The notes under the pieces are model-generated. The model saw nothing but the letters and a program-made list of their open reading frames with translations, made no database searches and was not told where the DNA came from. A stretch of DNA of 64,000 nucleotides from Arthrobacter sp. efr-133-TYG-118 (GTDB lineage Bacteria; Actinomycetota; Actinomycetes; Actinomycetales; Micrococcaceae), in assembly GCF_030209755.1 (NCBI RefSeq), contig NZ_JARVRH010000016.1:55841-119840 (forward strand). Reading direction: 5' to 3'. The translations under genes and the position numbers were made by a program. Numbering within the stretch: the first letter of the stretch is position 1; each line of letters starts with the position of its first letter. Below, in pieces: positions 46,813 to 55,930 of the stretch.

Positions 46813-49062
46813 CTACCGCCGGGCAACTGCACGTTGACGGGACCGGGAGGCAAGCAGCCAGGACTGGATGTCCAACAGCGGCGTGCCGTCTTCGGCCTGG
46901 TGGAACCTGGTCCAGTGGCCTTGGTTGTCGAGGTGCCAGCTGGCAGTGCCTGGGTCCATGTAACGGCGCAGCAGGTCCATGACTTCGGCTGTGTCTTCGC
47001 GGTTGGAGAGCTGCACCAAGGCCTCAACCCGGCGGTCGAGGTTGCGGTGCATCATGTCCGCGGAGCCGATATAGACCACGGGATCGTTGGCATTGGCGAA
47101 GGCAAACACGCGCGAGTGCTCCAGGAAGCGGCCCAGGACGGAGCGGACTGTGATGTTCTCGCTCAGCCCAGGCACTCCCGGGCGCAGCGAACAGATGCCA
47201 CGGACAATGACGTCAACCTTCACCCCGGCCTGCGACGCCCGGTAGAGGGCGTCGATCGTGGCTTCGTCAACCATGGAGTTGACCTTGATCTGCACCTTGG
47301 CGGCAATTCCCGCGCGGGCGTTGCGGATCTCGGTCTCGATCCTGTCGATCAGCCCGGAGCGCACCGAGCGCGGCGCGACGAGGAGCCGCTTGAAGGTCGA
47401 CTTGGGGGCATATCCGGAGAGCTGGTTGAAGAGCTTGGACAAGTCCTCGCCCACCTGCTCATTGGAGGTCAAGAGGCCAAGGTCCTCGTAGTAGCGGGCC
47501 GTCCGTGGGTGGTAGTTGCCCGTGCCGATATGGCAGTACCTGCGCAGGCCATCCACTTCCTGACGGACAACCAGGGACAACTTGCAGTGCGTCTTGAGTC
47601 CCACGATGCCGTACACCACGTGCACGCCGGCCTGCTCCAGTTTGCGGGCCCAGGAGATGTTGGCCTGCTCGTCAAAGCGGGCCTTGATCTCCACGAGGGC
47701 CAGGACCTGCTTGCCGGCCTCGGCGGCGTCGATCAGCGCGTCCACGATCGGGGAATCGCCGGAGGTGCGGTACAGGGTCTGCTTGATGGCCTGGACCTTG
47801 GGGTCTGCGGCCGCCTGCTCCAGGAAGGCCTGGACCGACGTCGAGAACGAGTCGTACGGGTGGTGCAGCAGGATGTCGCGGCGACGCATTGCCGCGAAGA
47901 CGTTGGCGGCCTTGGATGTCTCGGATTCGTTCAAGTACCGCGAGGTGTGGGGCACGTGCTTCGGATAGTGGAGGTCGGCGCGGTCAATTCCGCCGATGAC
48001 CGACAGGCCCCGGAGGTCCAGGGGAGCCGGAACGGAGTAGACCTCGGATTCCTCGACGCCGAGTTCGCGCACCAGGAGCGCACGGATATTCGGGTTGATG
48101 TCCGTGGTGACCTCAAGCCGGACGGGCGGGCCGAAGCGGCGGCGCAGCAGTTCTTTTTCAAGCGCCTGCAAGAGGTTCTCGGCGTCGTCCTCTTCAACTT
48201 CCACGTCCTCGTTGCGGGTGACGCGGAAGGAGTGGTGCTCCATGACTTCCATTCCGGGGAACAGCTTGTCCAGATGCACCGCGATGACCTCTTCGAGCGC
48301 GATGAATCGTGCGACGCGACCCGGGACCGCACCGGCACGCGGTCCGTCGATCGAGACGAGCCGCGGCAGCTGGTCCGGAACCTTGACGCGGGCGAACAGT
48401 TCCTTGTCGCTCACGGGGTTTCGGACAATCACGGCCAAGTTGAGGGAAAGACCGGAGATATACGGGAAGGGGTGGGCAGGATCGACGGCGAGGGGCGTGA
48501 GGATCGGGAAGACCTTCTCGCCGAACATGATGCTCAAGCGGTGCTGGGCCTCGTCGTCGAGTTCGTCCCAGCGCATGAGGTGGATGTGCTCATAGGCCAA
48601 AGCGGGGCGGATCTGCTCGGCAAACACACGCGCGTGGCGTTCCTGCAGCTTTCGGGCGGCATCGCCGATCTGCTCCAGGACTTCGATCGGGCTCAGCCCG
48701 GCGGGGGAGGGCACCGCGAGTCCGGTGGCGATGCGGCGCTTCAAGCCGGCAACCCGCACCATGAAGAATTCATCCAGGTTCGAGGCGAAGATGGAGAGGA
48801 AATTGACCCGCTCCAGCAGGTAGAGGTCCGGATCCTCTGCGAGCTCAAGAACCCGGGAGTTGAAAGCGAGCCAGCTCAGCTCGCGGTCCAGGAAACGGTC
48901 CGGAGTGATGTCGCCTTCCGGCTCAAGGGAGGGTGCAAATTCGGGAATGTCGATGCGGTCCTGGGTTGCCCGCGCAGCCGGGACTTCGGAAGATCCGAAG
49001 CGGGGAGGCAAGGTTGCGCCCTTGACCTCGGTTTTGGTGGTTCCGACCGGGTCCGGGTTCAT
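46813..49062 (-). CDS. ppk1: Polyphosphate kinase 1 (RNA degradosome type)
   Basis: 749-residue enzyme that reversibly makes polyphosphate from ATP. Domains in order are the N domain ([17 protein letters not shown]), the head domain, and two phospholipase D-like catalytic halves with [23 protein letters not shown], the block [24 protein letters not shown] and [11 protein letters not shown]; the histidines in HHPYDSF and KTHCKL are at the family positions for autophosphorylation. The length is normal for actinobacteria. GAAGGAGA precedes the ATG, with a -10 TAGGGT near 49099-49104. It is followed by the MutT1-like gene in the same unit. Confidence 0.95.
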   Translation of the reverse strand: MNPDPVGTTKTEVKGATLPPRFGSSEVPAARATQDRIDIPEFAPSLEPEGDITPDRFLDRELSWLAFNSRVLELAEDPDLYLLERVNFLSIFASNLDEFFMVRVAGLKRRIATGLAVPSPAGLSPIEVLEQIGDAARKLQERHARVFAEQIRPALAYEHIHLMRWDELDDEAQHRLSIMFGEKVFPILTPLAVDPAHPFPYISGLSLNLAVIVRNPVSDKELFARVKVPDQLPRLVSIDGPRAGAVPGRVARFIALEEVIAVHLDKLFPGMEVMEHHSFRVTRNEDVEVEEDDAENLLQALEKELLRRRFGPPVRLEVTTDINPNIRALLVRELGVEESEVYSVPAPLDLRGLSVIGGIDRADLHYPKHVPHTSRYLNESETSKAANVFAAMRRRDILLHHPYDSFSTSVQAFLEQAAADPKVQAIKQTLYRTSGDSPIVDALIDAAEAGKQVLALVEIKARFDEQANISWARKLEQAGVHVVYGIVGLKTHCKLSLVVRQEVDGLRRYCHIGTGNYHPRTARYYEDLGLLTSNEQVGEDLSKLFNQLSGYAPKSTFKRLLVAPRSVRSGLIDRIETEIRNARAGIAAKVQIKVNSMVDEATIDALYRASQAGVKVDVIVRGICSLRPGVPGLSENITVRSVLGRFLEHSRVFAFANANDPVVYIGSADMMHRNLDRRVEALVQLSNREDTAEVMDLLRRYMDPGTASWHLDNQGHWTRFHQAEDGTPLLDIQSWLLASRSRQRAVARR

Positions 49063-49106
49063 CGGGCTCTCCTTCGTTCAGCGCGGGGGTTTGATTCAAC
49101 CCTACA

Positions 49107-49129
49107 AGGATTCCACGTGCCGGAATCCT
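49107..49129 (-). terminator. Hairpin between mshD and ppk1
   Basis: AGGATTCC (49107-49114) and GGAATCCT (49122-49129) pair around a 7-base loop, 38 bases after the mshD stop. It lies just before the -10 box of ppk1 (TAGGGT, 49099-49104), so it may end the mshD transcript or act as an operator. Confidence 0.4.
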
Positions 49130-49166
49130 AGATGTCCTAGCCTTTCAGATACGCCTTGGTTCCGGG

Positions 49167-50138
49167 TTACTTCCGGGGTAACGGCGCATACATGACATCG
49201 ACGTCCCAGCGTACGAAGCCCAGCTTGTGGTACAGGGCGACGGCCGCGGTGTTGTCGGCATCCACGTACAACATCACGGAGTGCAACTCGTGGCTTTGGA
49301 GATACCTGATCCCGGCGACGGTGAGCGCCTTGCCAAGCCCCAGCCCCTGGGCCGCGGGCGTCACACCCACGACGTAAACCTCTCCGATGGCCGGATGGGG
49401 TCCTTGCCGGGGGTGCACCTTGGTCCAATGGAATCCAAGCAGCTCCCCGGCCGGGTTCACAGCCAGCAGGAAACCTGCGGGATCGAACCAGTCCTCGGCC
49501 ATCCGGGCTTCCAAGTCGGCCCTGGTCAGGGAACCCTGCTCGGGATGGTGGGCAAATGCTGCCCTGTTGGCTGCCAGCCAGGCGGACTCATCCTGGCCCG
49601 GCACGAAGGCGCGCAGTGAAACTCCCCCGGGCAGGCCGGCGTCGGGCAGTTCCGCCGTGGAGGACATGAGCCGCATCTTCCACAGTTCGCGCGCCGGGCC
49701 GTAGCCGTAGCGGGCCGCAAGCTCCGCGGCGGCCTCGTGATTCCCGTGGGACCAGGCGTTCAGCCCCTCGAGCCCGCGGCTGTCCCGGAGTGAATCCAGC
49801 AGGCGGCCTGCGACACCTTGGTTGCGGTAGCTGGGGTGCACTGCCATTTCCAGGACCCCGGTCCCGTCGTCCGCTTCAACCACGACGGCGATTCCCGCCA
49901 GATCCTGCCCGCTCGCCGGATCGGACTGCTCGTCCGGGGCATACAGGGCCAGTGCGAGCACAGAGTGGTCGCCGGCATCGGCTCCGCGCAGCATGACCAG
50001 GGTCTGTTCGGACAGCGGGGGATTGCCGTCGGACTCCTCGGCAGCTGCGGCGAGCGTCTTGATGTCTTTCAACAACTCGTTGTCCGACGCGCCTTTGACG
50101 ACGAGGACGGGCCAGTTCTCCGGGTGCGCAGGGCTCAT
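49167..50138 (-). CDS. mshD: Mycothiol synthase
   Basis: 323-residue double GNAT protein that acetylates Cys-GlcN-Ins in the last step of mycothiol synthesis. The N-terminal GNAT half has LEMAVHPSYRNQGVAGRLLDSL, and the C-terminal half has IGEVYVVGVTPAAQGLGLGKALTVAG, the acetyl-CoA P-loop (Q/RxxGxG/A). AVALYHKLGFVRWDVDVMY is the closing block. It shows that the organism uses mycothiol, an actinobacterial thiol. The start is leaderless. It lies behind a GlnR-type regulator, as in mycobacteria, but a terminator hairpin separates them. Confidence 0.92.
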   Translation of the reverse strand: MSPAHPENWPVLVVKGASDNELLKDIKTLAAAAEESDGNPPLSEQTLVMLRGADAGDHSVLALALYAPDEQSDPASGQDLAGIAVVVEADDGTGVLEMAVHPSYRNQGVAGRLLDSLRDSRGLEGLNAWSHGNHEAAAELAARYGYGPARELWKMRLMSSTAELPDAGLPGGVSLRAFVPGQDESAWLAANRAAFAHHPEQGSLTRADLEARMAEDWFDPAGFLLAVNPAGELLGFHWTKVHPRQGPHPAIGEVYVVGVTPAAQGLGLGKALTVAGIRYLQSHELHSVMLYVDADNTAAVALYHKLGFVRWDVDVMYAPLPRK

Positions 50139-50144
50139 GCTGCA

Positions 50145-50150
50145 AGGCTA
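50145..50150 (-). promoter_or_regulatory. -10 box (TAGCCT) of mshD, leaderless start
   Basis: On the minus strand TAGCCT is followed by 6 bases and the ATG at 50138. Confidence 0.5.
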
Positions 50151-50310
50151 TACGCCTCCGGCCGGTTTGGCGGGATGGATTTTGCAGGCGCTGTCTTGGC
50201 CGTGTAAGGTCTATATCTCGTCCGGCTTCGCGAAGCAGGATACGAGGGGGATCCACCAGTGGGGTGGCCTCGATACGTTCGACCCGTATGTCCTCCACTC
50301 AAACACAGGG

Positions 50311-50339
50311 AAGGCCCGGACTCACTGAGTCCGGGCCTT
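50311..50339. terminator. Strong hairpin after glnR
   Basis: AAGGCCCGGACTCA and TGAGTCCGGGCCTT form a near-perfect stem (50311-50324, 50326-50339), 47 bases after the glnR stop. It probably ends glnR transcription. Confidence 0.75.
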
Positions 50340-50386
50340 TCCTGTGCTTCGCAGCTTGGGTTCCAGAGGCTCGGCGGTTCGGAAGC

Positions 50387-51085
50387 CTAGGCCTCCGTGA
50401 GCTCGTCTTCCGGCAAACGGACCAACGTCAGCCGGTAGCCGACGTTGCGGACCGTGCTGATGAGGTTCTCGTGGTCCACGCCCAACTTGGCACGCAGGCG
50501 CCGGACGTGGACGTCCACGGTGCGGGTGCCGCCGTAGTAGTCGTAGCCCCATACCTCGGTGAGAAGCTGTTGACGCGTGAACACCCTGCCCGGGTGCTGG
50601 GCCAGATATTTCAGGAGTTCGAATTCCTTGAAGGTCAAGTTGAGCGGCTGCCCGTTCACGCGGGCCGTATAGCTTGCCTCGTCGATCACGACGCCGGCCG
50701 CCCGGATTTCGGTGTTGGCCTCCTCTTCGCCGGGGATGGCACGGGCCACGGCCAGGCGGATCCGGGCCTCGACTTCGGCCGGCCCCGCCGAGTCGAGGAC
50801 GATGTCATCCACGGACCATGCGGAAGAGACGGCAGCCATGCCGCCTTCCGTGAGGATCAGGATGAGAGGGGCGCTCAAGCCCGTGGCTTTGAGCAACTGG
50901 GTCAGGGATCGGGCCCCCACGAGGTCCTTGCGGGCATCAAGGAAAACGACGTCGGTGGGGTCGGTTTCGAGCAAGGCCGTTGGCTCTGCCGGAAGGATGT
51001 GGACCCGGTGGTTCAATAGCTCCAAGGCGGGCAGGATGTCTACCGACGAGCCGGTGCTGTTCGTCAGGAGCAGGATGTGCGACAT
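50387..51085 (-). CDS. glnR: GlnR-type OmpR-family regulator
   Basis: 232 residues from ATG 51085, which has GGAGGA in front; the longer frame is rejected. The first 115 residues are a receiver-like fold ([38 protein letters not shown]) that lacks the acidic pocket and phospho-signalling context of true receivers. The C-terminal winged helix is clear: [21 protein letters not shown] and [14 protein letters not shown]. No kinase gene is adjacent. Orphan OmpR-type proteins with this start, next to mshD, are GlnR in mycobacteria and Streptomyces, global regulators of nitrogen assimilation. The neighbour link supports the name; direct evidence for nitrogen genes is outside the window. Confidence 0.85.
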   Translation of the reverse strand: MSHILLLTNSTGSSVDILPALELLNHRVHILPAEPTALLETDPTDVVFLDARKDLVGARSLTQLLKATGLSAPLILILTEGGMAAVSSAWSVDDIVLDSAGPAEVEARIRLAVARAIPGEEEANTEIRAAGVVIDEASYTARVNGQPLNLTFKEFELLKYLAQHPGRVFTRQQLLTEVWGYDYYGGTRTVDVHVRRLRAKLGVDHENLISTVRNVGYRLTLVRLPEDELTEA

Positions 51086-51396
51086 AGTTCCTCCAATGGG
51101 CGGTCCGCGCATCATCGGGCGTCTGAACCGGGTTTCCACCGGCCGGTAGCTGCTTATGGGGCGTGGTTCCGTTGTAACGGAAGCGTTGCAACAAGAAGCG
51201 CTGTTGACAACCGAGTATACCCAAAGGCCCCTGCAACGTCAGGGATTCGTGTCACCTTCAACCCATGTTTGCGACATATTTGCGCCGTATAAGGCAGGAT
51301 TGGCAGGAGGTTGCTCGCAGCTTGGAACGAAATGGGCCCGTCGAGGATCCCACGAAGGCGCGGCGAGGTTAGGGACACAGTGAGGTCAGGGGCGCA
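51086..51396. other. 311-bp divergent region between glnR and a membrane protein gene
   Basis: On the minus strand TATACT (51214-51219) is a good -10 for glnR, giving a leader over 100 bases long. Within the leader GTAAC and TTGCAAC lie about 6 bases apart near 51174-51192, resembling GlnR-box halves, so autoregulation is possible. No gene is seen. Confidence 0.45.
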
Positions 51397-52131
51397 GTGA
51401 AGTCTTGGAGCATCGGGGTGGTCGGCCTCGTGGCGCTCGCGGTTTTCGTCGCCAGCTCTTACGGCCCCACGGAAGGGTTGGTCGCCGTCGGAATTCTGGC
51501 GTCGGCCGCGGTTGGCATCGGCTGGCCCTACTTTCTAGCGGTCCCCGCCAAAAAGACCTTGGCCACGGTGATCGGGCTGAGCGGTGCTGGTTCGGCCCTG
51601 GCAGCCGGATTGGTGCCAGCCCCCGGATTTCTCGACGCAACTCCCGCCTTCATCGCCGCAGGCGTGATCGCGGTGTTCGTCGTGCAGCTGATTCGCGGAA
51701 CCGGCCAGGCCCAACGGCTCGAATCCACCCTTGGTAGCTGCGCCGGCGTCCTGCTGAGCTGCCTTGGCGCGGGCTGGATTGCGGGGGCGAGATTCAACGG
51801 GATCAAGGAAATGGTGTTGGTCGCCGCTCTCAGCGCCGCGGTCGCCCTCCTCGCCGGCTTGTTGCGCTGGCCGGACCGGGTCGTGGCGCCTTTGGGCATC
51901 GTGGCGGCCGGGCTGGTGGCTCCGCTGGCCGGCCTGGTGTTCTCCAACATCGCGATCGTGGCTGCCATCGTGGTGGGCGTGGTCATCGCCTCGGTCCTGG
52001 TCAGTTTCCGTCGGATGGTGACGCTTCGGCTCGGCCGCCTGAATTTCCCGGCTGTCCTTGGAATGGGCGTCGCCCCCGTCTGGGCGGTCGGCGCGTTGTC
52101 CTACTTCATCGACAAACTACTCATCTACTAA
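51397..52131 (+). CDS. Hypothetical polytopic membrane protein
   Basis: 244 residues and about eight hydrophobic helices almost end to end (WSIGVVGLVALAVFVASSYG, AVGILASAAVGIGWPYFLAV, GVIAVFVVQLIRGTG and others). A GTG start at 51397 has AGGGG five bases before it. There are few charged residues outside short loops (RGTGQAQRLES, LRWPDRVV, SFRRMVTLRLGR). The protein is like the permease-like proteins of unknown role found near glnR in Arthrobacter relatives; no motif of a known transporter is visible. The next small gene follows 16 bases after the stop. Confidence 0.75.
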   Translation: MKSWSIGVVGLVALAVFVASSYGPTEGLVAVGILASAAVGIGWPYFLAVPAKKTLATVIGLSGAGSALAAGLVPAPGFLDATPAFIAAGVIAVFVVQLIRGTGQAQRLESTLGSCAGVLLSCLGAGWIAGARFNGIKEMVLVAALSAAVALLAGLLRWPDRVVAPLGIVAAGLVAPLAGLVFSNIAIVAAIVVGVVIASVLVSFRRMVTLRLGRLNFPAVLGMGVAPVWAVGALSYFIDKLLIY

Positions 52132-52147
52132 CAGTTAGGATGGCATC

Positions 52148-52261
52148 ATGTCCGTACTTGCATTTGAAATCTTCTTCCTTGTCCTCCTCGGCCTGGCCAG
52201 CCTCTCGATGGCGTGGTTCGCTGGTTTTGTCGTTTACCGTCTCTTCAAGGGCCAGAAGTAG
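52148..52261 (+). CDS. 37-residue small membrane protein
   Basis: Starts MSVLAFEIFFLVLLGL and continues ASLSMAWFAGFVVYRLFKGQK before the TAG stop. It has one long transmembrane helix with Trp near its middle and a basic cytoplasmic end. The ribosome site TAGGATGG is 5 bases before the ATG, spacing to the preceding gene is 16 bases, and composition is coding-like, so it is probably a real small protein translated with the upstream membrane protein. No family is recognised. Confidence 0.65.
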   Translation: MSVLAFEIFFLVLLGLASLSMAWFAGFVVYRLFKGQK

Positions 52262-52297
52262 AGCTTCTGTACCTTCCGGTCCACTGAGGTAATTGCT

Positions 52298-52897
52298 GTG
52301 CCCATCGAAATTCCTTCCGACCTGACACCCGAATTAGTACCCCTTTCCTGGCTCATTGGTGAGTGGGAAGGCCGGGGACGGCTTGGAAGCGGTGAGGAAG
52401 ACTCGGATCACTTCATCCAGCATGTCTCCTTTACGCACCACGGTCTGCCGTACTTGGAGTACCGCGCGGAAAGCTGGCTCATCGACGAGGACGGCACCAA
52501 GTTGCGGCCACTCACTGTGGAGACAGGCTTCTGGGCGCTGGAGCGGAAAATGCTCGACGCCGACGGCGGCCCCGGCTTGATTCCCGCGGAGATTGTCCCC
52601 GTATTGAAGACGGCCGACGACGTCGAGGCCCACCGGAACGCCGACGGCGGGTTCGACATCGCTGTGACGATCGTCCATCCCGGTGGCATCAGCGAGCTGT
52701 ACTACGGCCAAATCAAGGGGCCGCAGATCCAGATGAGCACCGATATGGTGATGCGCGGCGGCCACTCCAAGGAATACACTGCGGCCACGCGCATCTTCGG
52801 ACTCGTCGATGGCAATCTGTTGTGGCGCTGGGATGTGTCCACTCCGGGTAAGTCGCTCGAGGCCCATGCCTCGGCTTTCCTGAACAAGCTCTCTTAG
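52298..52897 (+). CDS. Nitrobindin-like haem-binding protein (FABP/DUF1794 fold)
   Basis: 199-residue ten-stranded beta-barrel protein. WLIGEWEGRGRLG is the GxWxGxG signature of the nitrobindin/THAP4 haem domain; LPYLEYRAESWLIDEDG and TETGFW-like VETGFWALERK follow, and the C-terminal LLWRWDVSTPGKSLEAHASAFLNKL contains the conserved distal helix. The family binds ferric haem and can isomerise peroxynitrite to nitrate. The GTG start has GAGGT at 7 bases. It lies between small membrane genes and a flavodoxin-like gene, with no clear operon link. Confidence 0.88.
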   Translation: MPIEIPSDLTPELVPLSWLIGEWEGRGRLGSGEEDSDHFIQHVSFTHHGLPYLEYRAESWLIDEDGTKLRPLTVETGFWALERKMLDADGGPGLIPAEIVPVLKTADDVEAHRNADGGFDIAVTIVHPGGISELYYGQIKGPQIQMSTDMVMRGGHSKEYTAATRIFGLVDGNLLWRWDVSTPGKSLEAHASAFLNKLS

Positions 52898-52984
52898 GGG
52901 GGCTTGTTCCCTGGCTTCAAGGTCTCACCGAAGAGGTCTCACTGAACGTCCCGTTTCGCAGTCCGAACCAAAGGGGAGCAGCAA

Positions 52985-53707
52985 GTGAACGAAGCAACAA
53001 AACCCGCCCGCTATGACGATCTCAAGGCTTTGTTTTTCAACGGGACGCTCAAGCCATCCCCGCAAGTGAGCAATACCGACGGACTCATAGCCATCAGCCG
53101 GCGCATCATGGAAAAGCAGGGCGTCAGTACCCGTGTAATCCGCACTGTGGACCACGACATTGCCGCCGGTGTGTATCCGGACATGCGCGAACACGGCTGG
53201 GCCACGGATGAATGGCCCCAGTTGTATCCGGCCGTGCTGGAGGCCGACATCGTGGTGGTGGCCGGCCCTATCTGGCTTGGCGATAACTCCTCCCAGACCA
53301 AGAAGCTCATCGAGCGGCTCTACGCCCATTCGGGCCAGCTCAACAGCAAAGGCCAATGGGCCTACTATCCAAAGGTCGGCGGCTGCCTGATCACCGGCAA
53401 CGAGGACGGCATCAAGCACTGCGCCATGAACGTCCTGTACAGCCTCCAGCACGTCGGCTTCACCATTCCGCCCCAGGCCGATGCCGGCTGGATCGGGGCC
53501 GTCGGCCCCGGACCCAGCTACCTCGACGAAGGATCCGGTGGCCCCGAGAGCGACTTCACCAACCGGAACACCACCTTCATGACCTGGAACCTGCTCCACT
53601 ACGCCCGGATGCTCAAGGACGTAGGCGGCATTCCTGCCTACGGCAACCTCCCGGATGAATGGAAAGCCGGCACGCGCTTCGATTTTGAAAACCCGGAATA
53701 CCGCTGA
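52985..53707 (+). CDS. Flavodoxin-fold NAD(P)H-dependent FMN reductase-like protein
   Basis: 240-residue flavodoxin-fold protein. ALFFNGTLKPSPQVSNTDGLI is the FMN phosphate loop, EADIVVVAGPIWLGDNSSQTKKLIERLYAHSG the second flavin contact, and GGCLITGNEDGIKHCAMNVLY the third. The order matches the WrbA/FMN-reductase superfamily (flavodoxin-like). The GTG start is preceded by AGGGGAGC. It is followed 22 bases later by ygfZ, an association that may be only positional. It probably reduces quinones or supplies reduced flavin; the substrate is unknown. Confidence 0.85.
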   Translation: MNEATKPARYDDLKALFFNGTLKPSPQVSNTDGLIAISRRIMEKQGVSTRVIRTVDHDIAAGVYPDMREHGWATDEWPQLYPAVLEADIVVVAGPIWLGDNSSQTKKLIERLYAHSGQLNSKGQWAYYPKVGGCLITGNEDGIKHCAMNVLYSLQHVGFTIPPQADAGWIGAVGPGPSYLDEGSGGPESDFTNRNTTFMTWNLLHYARMLKDVGGIPAYGNLPDEWKAGTRFDFENPEYR

Positions 53708-53729
53708 GCCCCAAGGACTTCTACTACAT

Positions 53730-54815
53730 ATGACTTACAAGAGCCCCTTATTGTCGCGCCCCGGAGCTGTAGAAGGCGGCGGCGAGGACTCCGGCGTTGC
53801 GGCCCACTACGGCGAGCCCCTGCGTGAGCAGCGCGCACTCGCCGCCGGCACCGCCGTCGTCGACCTTTCCTATCGGGGCGTTGTCACGGTCACCGGACCG
53901 GACCGCCTCAGCTGGCTCAACACCCTTTCCTCGCAGCAACTGACCAACCTCGAGCCGCGCGTCTCCAGCGAGCTGTTGCTCCTCACCATCCAGGGCCGCA
54001 TCGAGTTCGACGCCCGCGTGGTGGACGACGGCGGGACCACCTGGCTGCTGGTCGAGGCCGCCGAGGCCGCCCCGCTGGCCGAGTGGCTCGACAAAATGCG
54101 GTTCATGTTGCGCGTCGAGGTGGCCGACGTGTCCGCCGATTGGGCCGTCGTCGGCTCAACCAAGCCTGTTGACGCCTGGTCCGGGCGGCTCGTCTGGGAG
54201 GACCCGTGGCCGCACATCGGCGTCGGCGGCTATTCCTACAGCGTGGTGGAGGAAAGCTCCCATCCCGGCCTTGAGCGTCCCTGGTTCGAGTACCTCATTC
54301 CCGCGGCCGGGCTTGAAGCTGCCGTTGAGGGTATGGCCCTCGCCGGCTCGTTGGCCGCGGAGGCGCTCCGCATTGCCGCCTGGCGTCCCCGGCTCGGCGC
54401 GGAGACGGACGAGAAGACCATTCCGCACGAGCTCGATCTCCTGCGGACCTCGGTCCACTTGTCCAAGGGCTGCTACAAGGGCCAGGAGACCATCGCCCGT
54501 GTCCACAACCTTGGACACCCGCCCCGGCGGCTCGTTTTCCTCCAATTGGACGGCTCGCAGCACACCCTCCCGGCGCCGGGCAGCGTCGTATTTGCCGGAG
54601 AGCGCAAGGTGGGTACGCTGACATCTGTGGCCCAGCATTTCGAGATGGGGGCAGTGGGACTGGCGCTTATCAAGCGGTCCGTAGACCCGCAGGAAGTGCT
54701 GACCGTGCTGGACGGTGAGGAGCCATATCCGGCCGCCCAGGAAGTAATCGTTGCGCCCGATGCCGGACAGGTGGTGGGGCGTCAGACCGGATTCCTGAAG
54801 GGACCCCACCGATGA
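53730..54815 (+). CDS. ygfZ: Folate-binding protein YgfZ (iron-sulfur repair)
   Basis: 361-residue protein related to the glycine cleavage T protein. The YgfZ signature KGCYKGQETIARVHNLG (with the conserved cysteine) lies at about residue 249, and VTVTGPDRLSWLNTLSSQQ marks the folate-binding N-terminal part. In E. coli YgfZ helps iron-sulfur enzymes such as MiaB using tetrahydrofolate. ATG 53730 is the family start; the open frame extends upstream without support. The stop overlaps the ankyrin gene start (ATGA), so the pair is coupled. Confidence 0.9.
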   Translation: MTYKSPLLSRPGAVEGGGEDSGVAAHYGEPLREQRALAAGTAVVDLSYRGVVTVTGPDRLSWLNTLSSQQLTNLEPRVSSELLLLTIQGRIEFDARVVDDGGTTWLLVEAAEAAPLAEWLDKMRFMLRVEVADVSADWAVVGSTKPVDAWSGRLVWEDPWPHIGVGGYSYSVVEESSHPGLERPWFEYLIPAAGLEAAVEGMALAGSLAAEALRIAAWRPRLGAETDEKTIPHELDLLRTSVHLSKGCYKGQETIARVHNLGHPPRRLVFLQLDGSQHTLPAPGSVVFAGERKVGTLTSVAQHFEMGAVGLALIKRSVDPQEVLTVLDGEEPYPAAQEVIVAPDAGQVVGRQTGFLKGPHR

Positions 54816-55225
54816 GCGAAACGACGGGCGCCGACGCCCAAGCGACAGGCGCCGATGACGAGGCCATTGCCTTGGCGCACACCTTGTTCGATGCCGCCAG
54901 GGAAGGCAACTCGGAACTCCTGCGCAGCTACCTCAATGCCGGGGCGCCTGCCGGAATGCGCAATGCCGCGGGTGATTCACTCCTGATGCTGGCCGCGTAC
55001 CATGGCCACGCTGAAACCGTTCAGCTTCTGCTGTACCACGGCGCCGAGGCAAACGGCGCGAATGACCGTGGCCAGACCCCGCTGGCCGGCGCAGTTTTCA
55101 AGGGCTACACGGAGGTGGCCCGCGTTCTGATCGACGCCGGGGCCGATCCCGACGCCGGTGCCCCCACAGCGCGCGAGGCCGCCCGGATGTTTGCCCGCAC
55201 GGAGATTCTCGGACTGCTCGGATAG
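54812..55225 (+). CDS. Ankyrin-repeat protein
   Basis: 137 residues with three ankyrin repeats (about 28-60, 61-93 and 94-126), for example NAAGDSLLMLAAYHGHAETVQLLLYHGAEANG, split here as DSLLMLAAYHGHAETVQL and RGQTPLAGAVFKGYTEVAR. There is no signal peptide, so it is a cytoplasmic protein-binding module. Coupled to ygfZ by a 4-base overlap; this pairing suggests a linked role, but none is known to me. Confidence 0.85.
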   Translation: MSETTGADAQATGADDEAIALAHTLFDAAREGNSELLRSYLNAGAPAGMRNAAGDSLLMLAAYHGHAETVQLLLYHGAEANGANDRGQTPLAGAVFKGYTEVARVLIDAGADPDAGAPTAREAARMFARTEILGLLG

Positions 55226-55264
55226 CATTGACCGCCCCGCTGCGGTGGCTTTCTTGCGATCAAA

Positions 55265-55280
55265 TATTCCATGTGGAATA
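55265..55280. promoter_or_regulatory. Palindrome TATTCCA-TG-TGGAATA, predicted PadR operator
   Basis: A perfect 7-bp inverted repeat with a 2-base centre, 36 bases before the PadR start. Its right half, TGTGGAATAGTT, is repeated 14 bases further on (55286-55297). The position and symmetry suit autoregulation by PadR and control of the exporter behind it. Confidence 0.65.
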
Positions 55281-55315
55281 GTTGATGTGGAATAGTTCGT
55301 ACGGAGGATGGGGAA

Positions 55316-55876
55316 ATGGCACGAGCCGCACTGACTCCACTTGGCGTCGCCGCATTGGCCCTCCTTGTCGAGGCGCCGATGCATCCATACGAGATGTACC
55401 AGCTCCTGATGGCCCGCCATGAGGACCGCTTGGTCAAAGTCCGCCCGGGTACGCTCTACCACGCAGTCGGTCGCCTGGACGAGGCGGGCTTGGTCGAGTC
55501 CACAGGCATTGACCGTGCCGGAAACCGGCCCGAGCGCACCACTTACCGAATCACCGGAACCGGCAGGGACGCGCTGACCGAGCGCCTCCAGAACATGCTG
55601 GCGGAACCCGTGAACGAATACCCGGTCTTCCCCCACGCGATCGCCGAGGCACACAACCTGCCGTCCGGCGTCGTACTCGAACTCCTGGACCATCGCGTGG
55701 CGAACCTGGAAAACCAACTCGACTTCCTGGTCCGGGGTGAAGAAGCTGTCGCTGCAAAAGGCGTCGAACCCAAGTTCTGGATCGACGTCAAGTACCAACA
55801 AACCATGCTGCGGACGGAAATCGACTGGATACGCAGCTTCCAAAATGATCTCCGCAGCGGGCAGTTGCCATGGTGA
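55316..55876 (+). CDS. PadR-family transcriptional regulator
   Basis: 186-residue regulator. The N-terminal winged helix reads LGVAALALLVEAPMHPYEMYQLLMAR, VRPGTLYHAVGRLDEAGLVE and RTTYRITGTGRDALTERL, the PadR hallmark. The C-terminal half is helical (VLELLDHRVANLENQLDFLVRGEE) and forms the dimer interface, as in Vir-type PadR proteins (PadR-s2 with long tail). GGAGGATG precedes the ATG. The next gene is a DHA2-family multidrug exporter 54 bases on, a classic PadR target. The ligand is unknown. Confidence 0.9.
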   Translation: MARAALTPLGVAALALLVEAPMHPYEMYQLLMARHEDRLVKVRPGTLYHAVGRLDEAGLVESTGIDRAGNRPERTTYRITGTGRDALTERLQNMLAEPVNEYPVFPHAIAEAHNLPSGVVLELLDHRVANLENQLDFLVRGEEAVAAKGVEPKFWIDVKYQQTMLRTEIDWIRSFQNDLRSGQLPW

Positions 55877-55930
55877 CAGCCCATCCCACGCACCAACTTG
55901 CAAGAAATTCAGCACAGTCAAAGGAAACCC

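Noticed and set aside
46786..49131. 781-codon plus-strand frame opposite ppk1
   Set aside because: It lies antisense to polyphosphate kinase, whose motifs are complete; the composition is that of a reverse-frame artefact.
50214..50292. Small RNA or repeat with the GCTTCGCGAAGC palindrome between glnR and mshD
   Set aside because: The patch resembles fragments often scattered in Micrococcales intergenic DNA, but only one copy is in this window and no promoter-terminator pair could be assigned.
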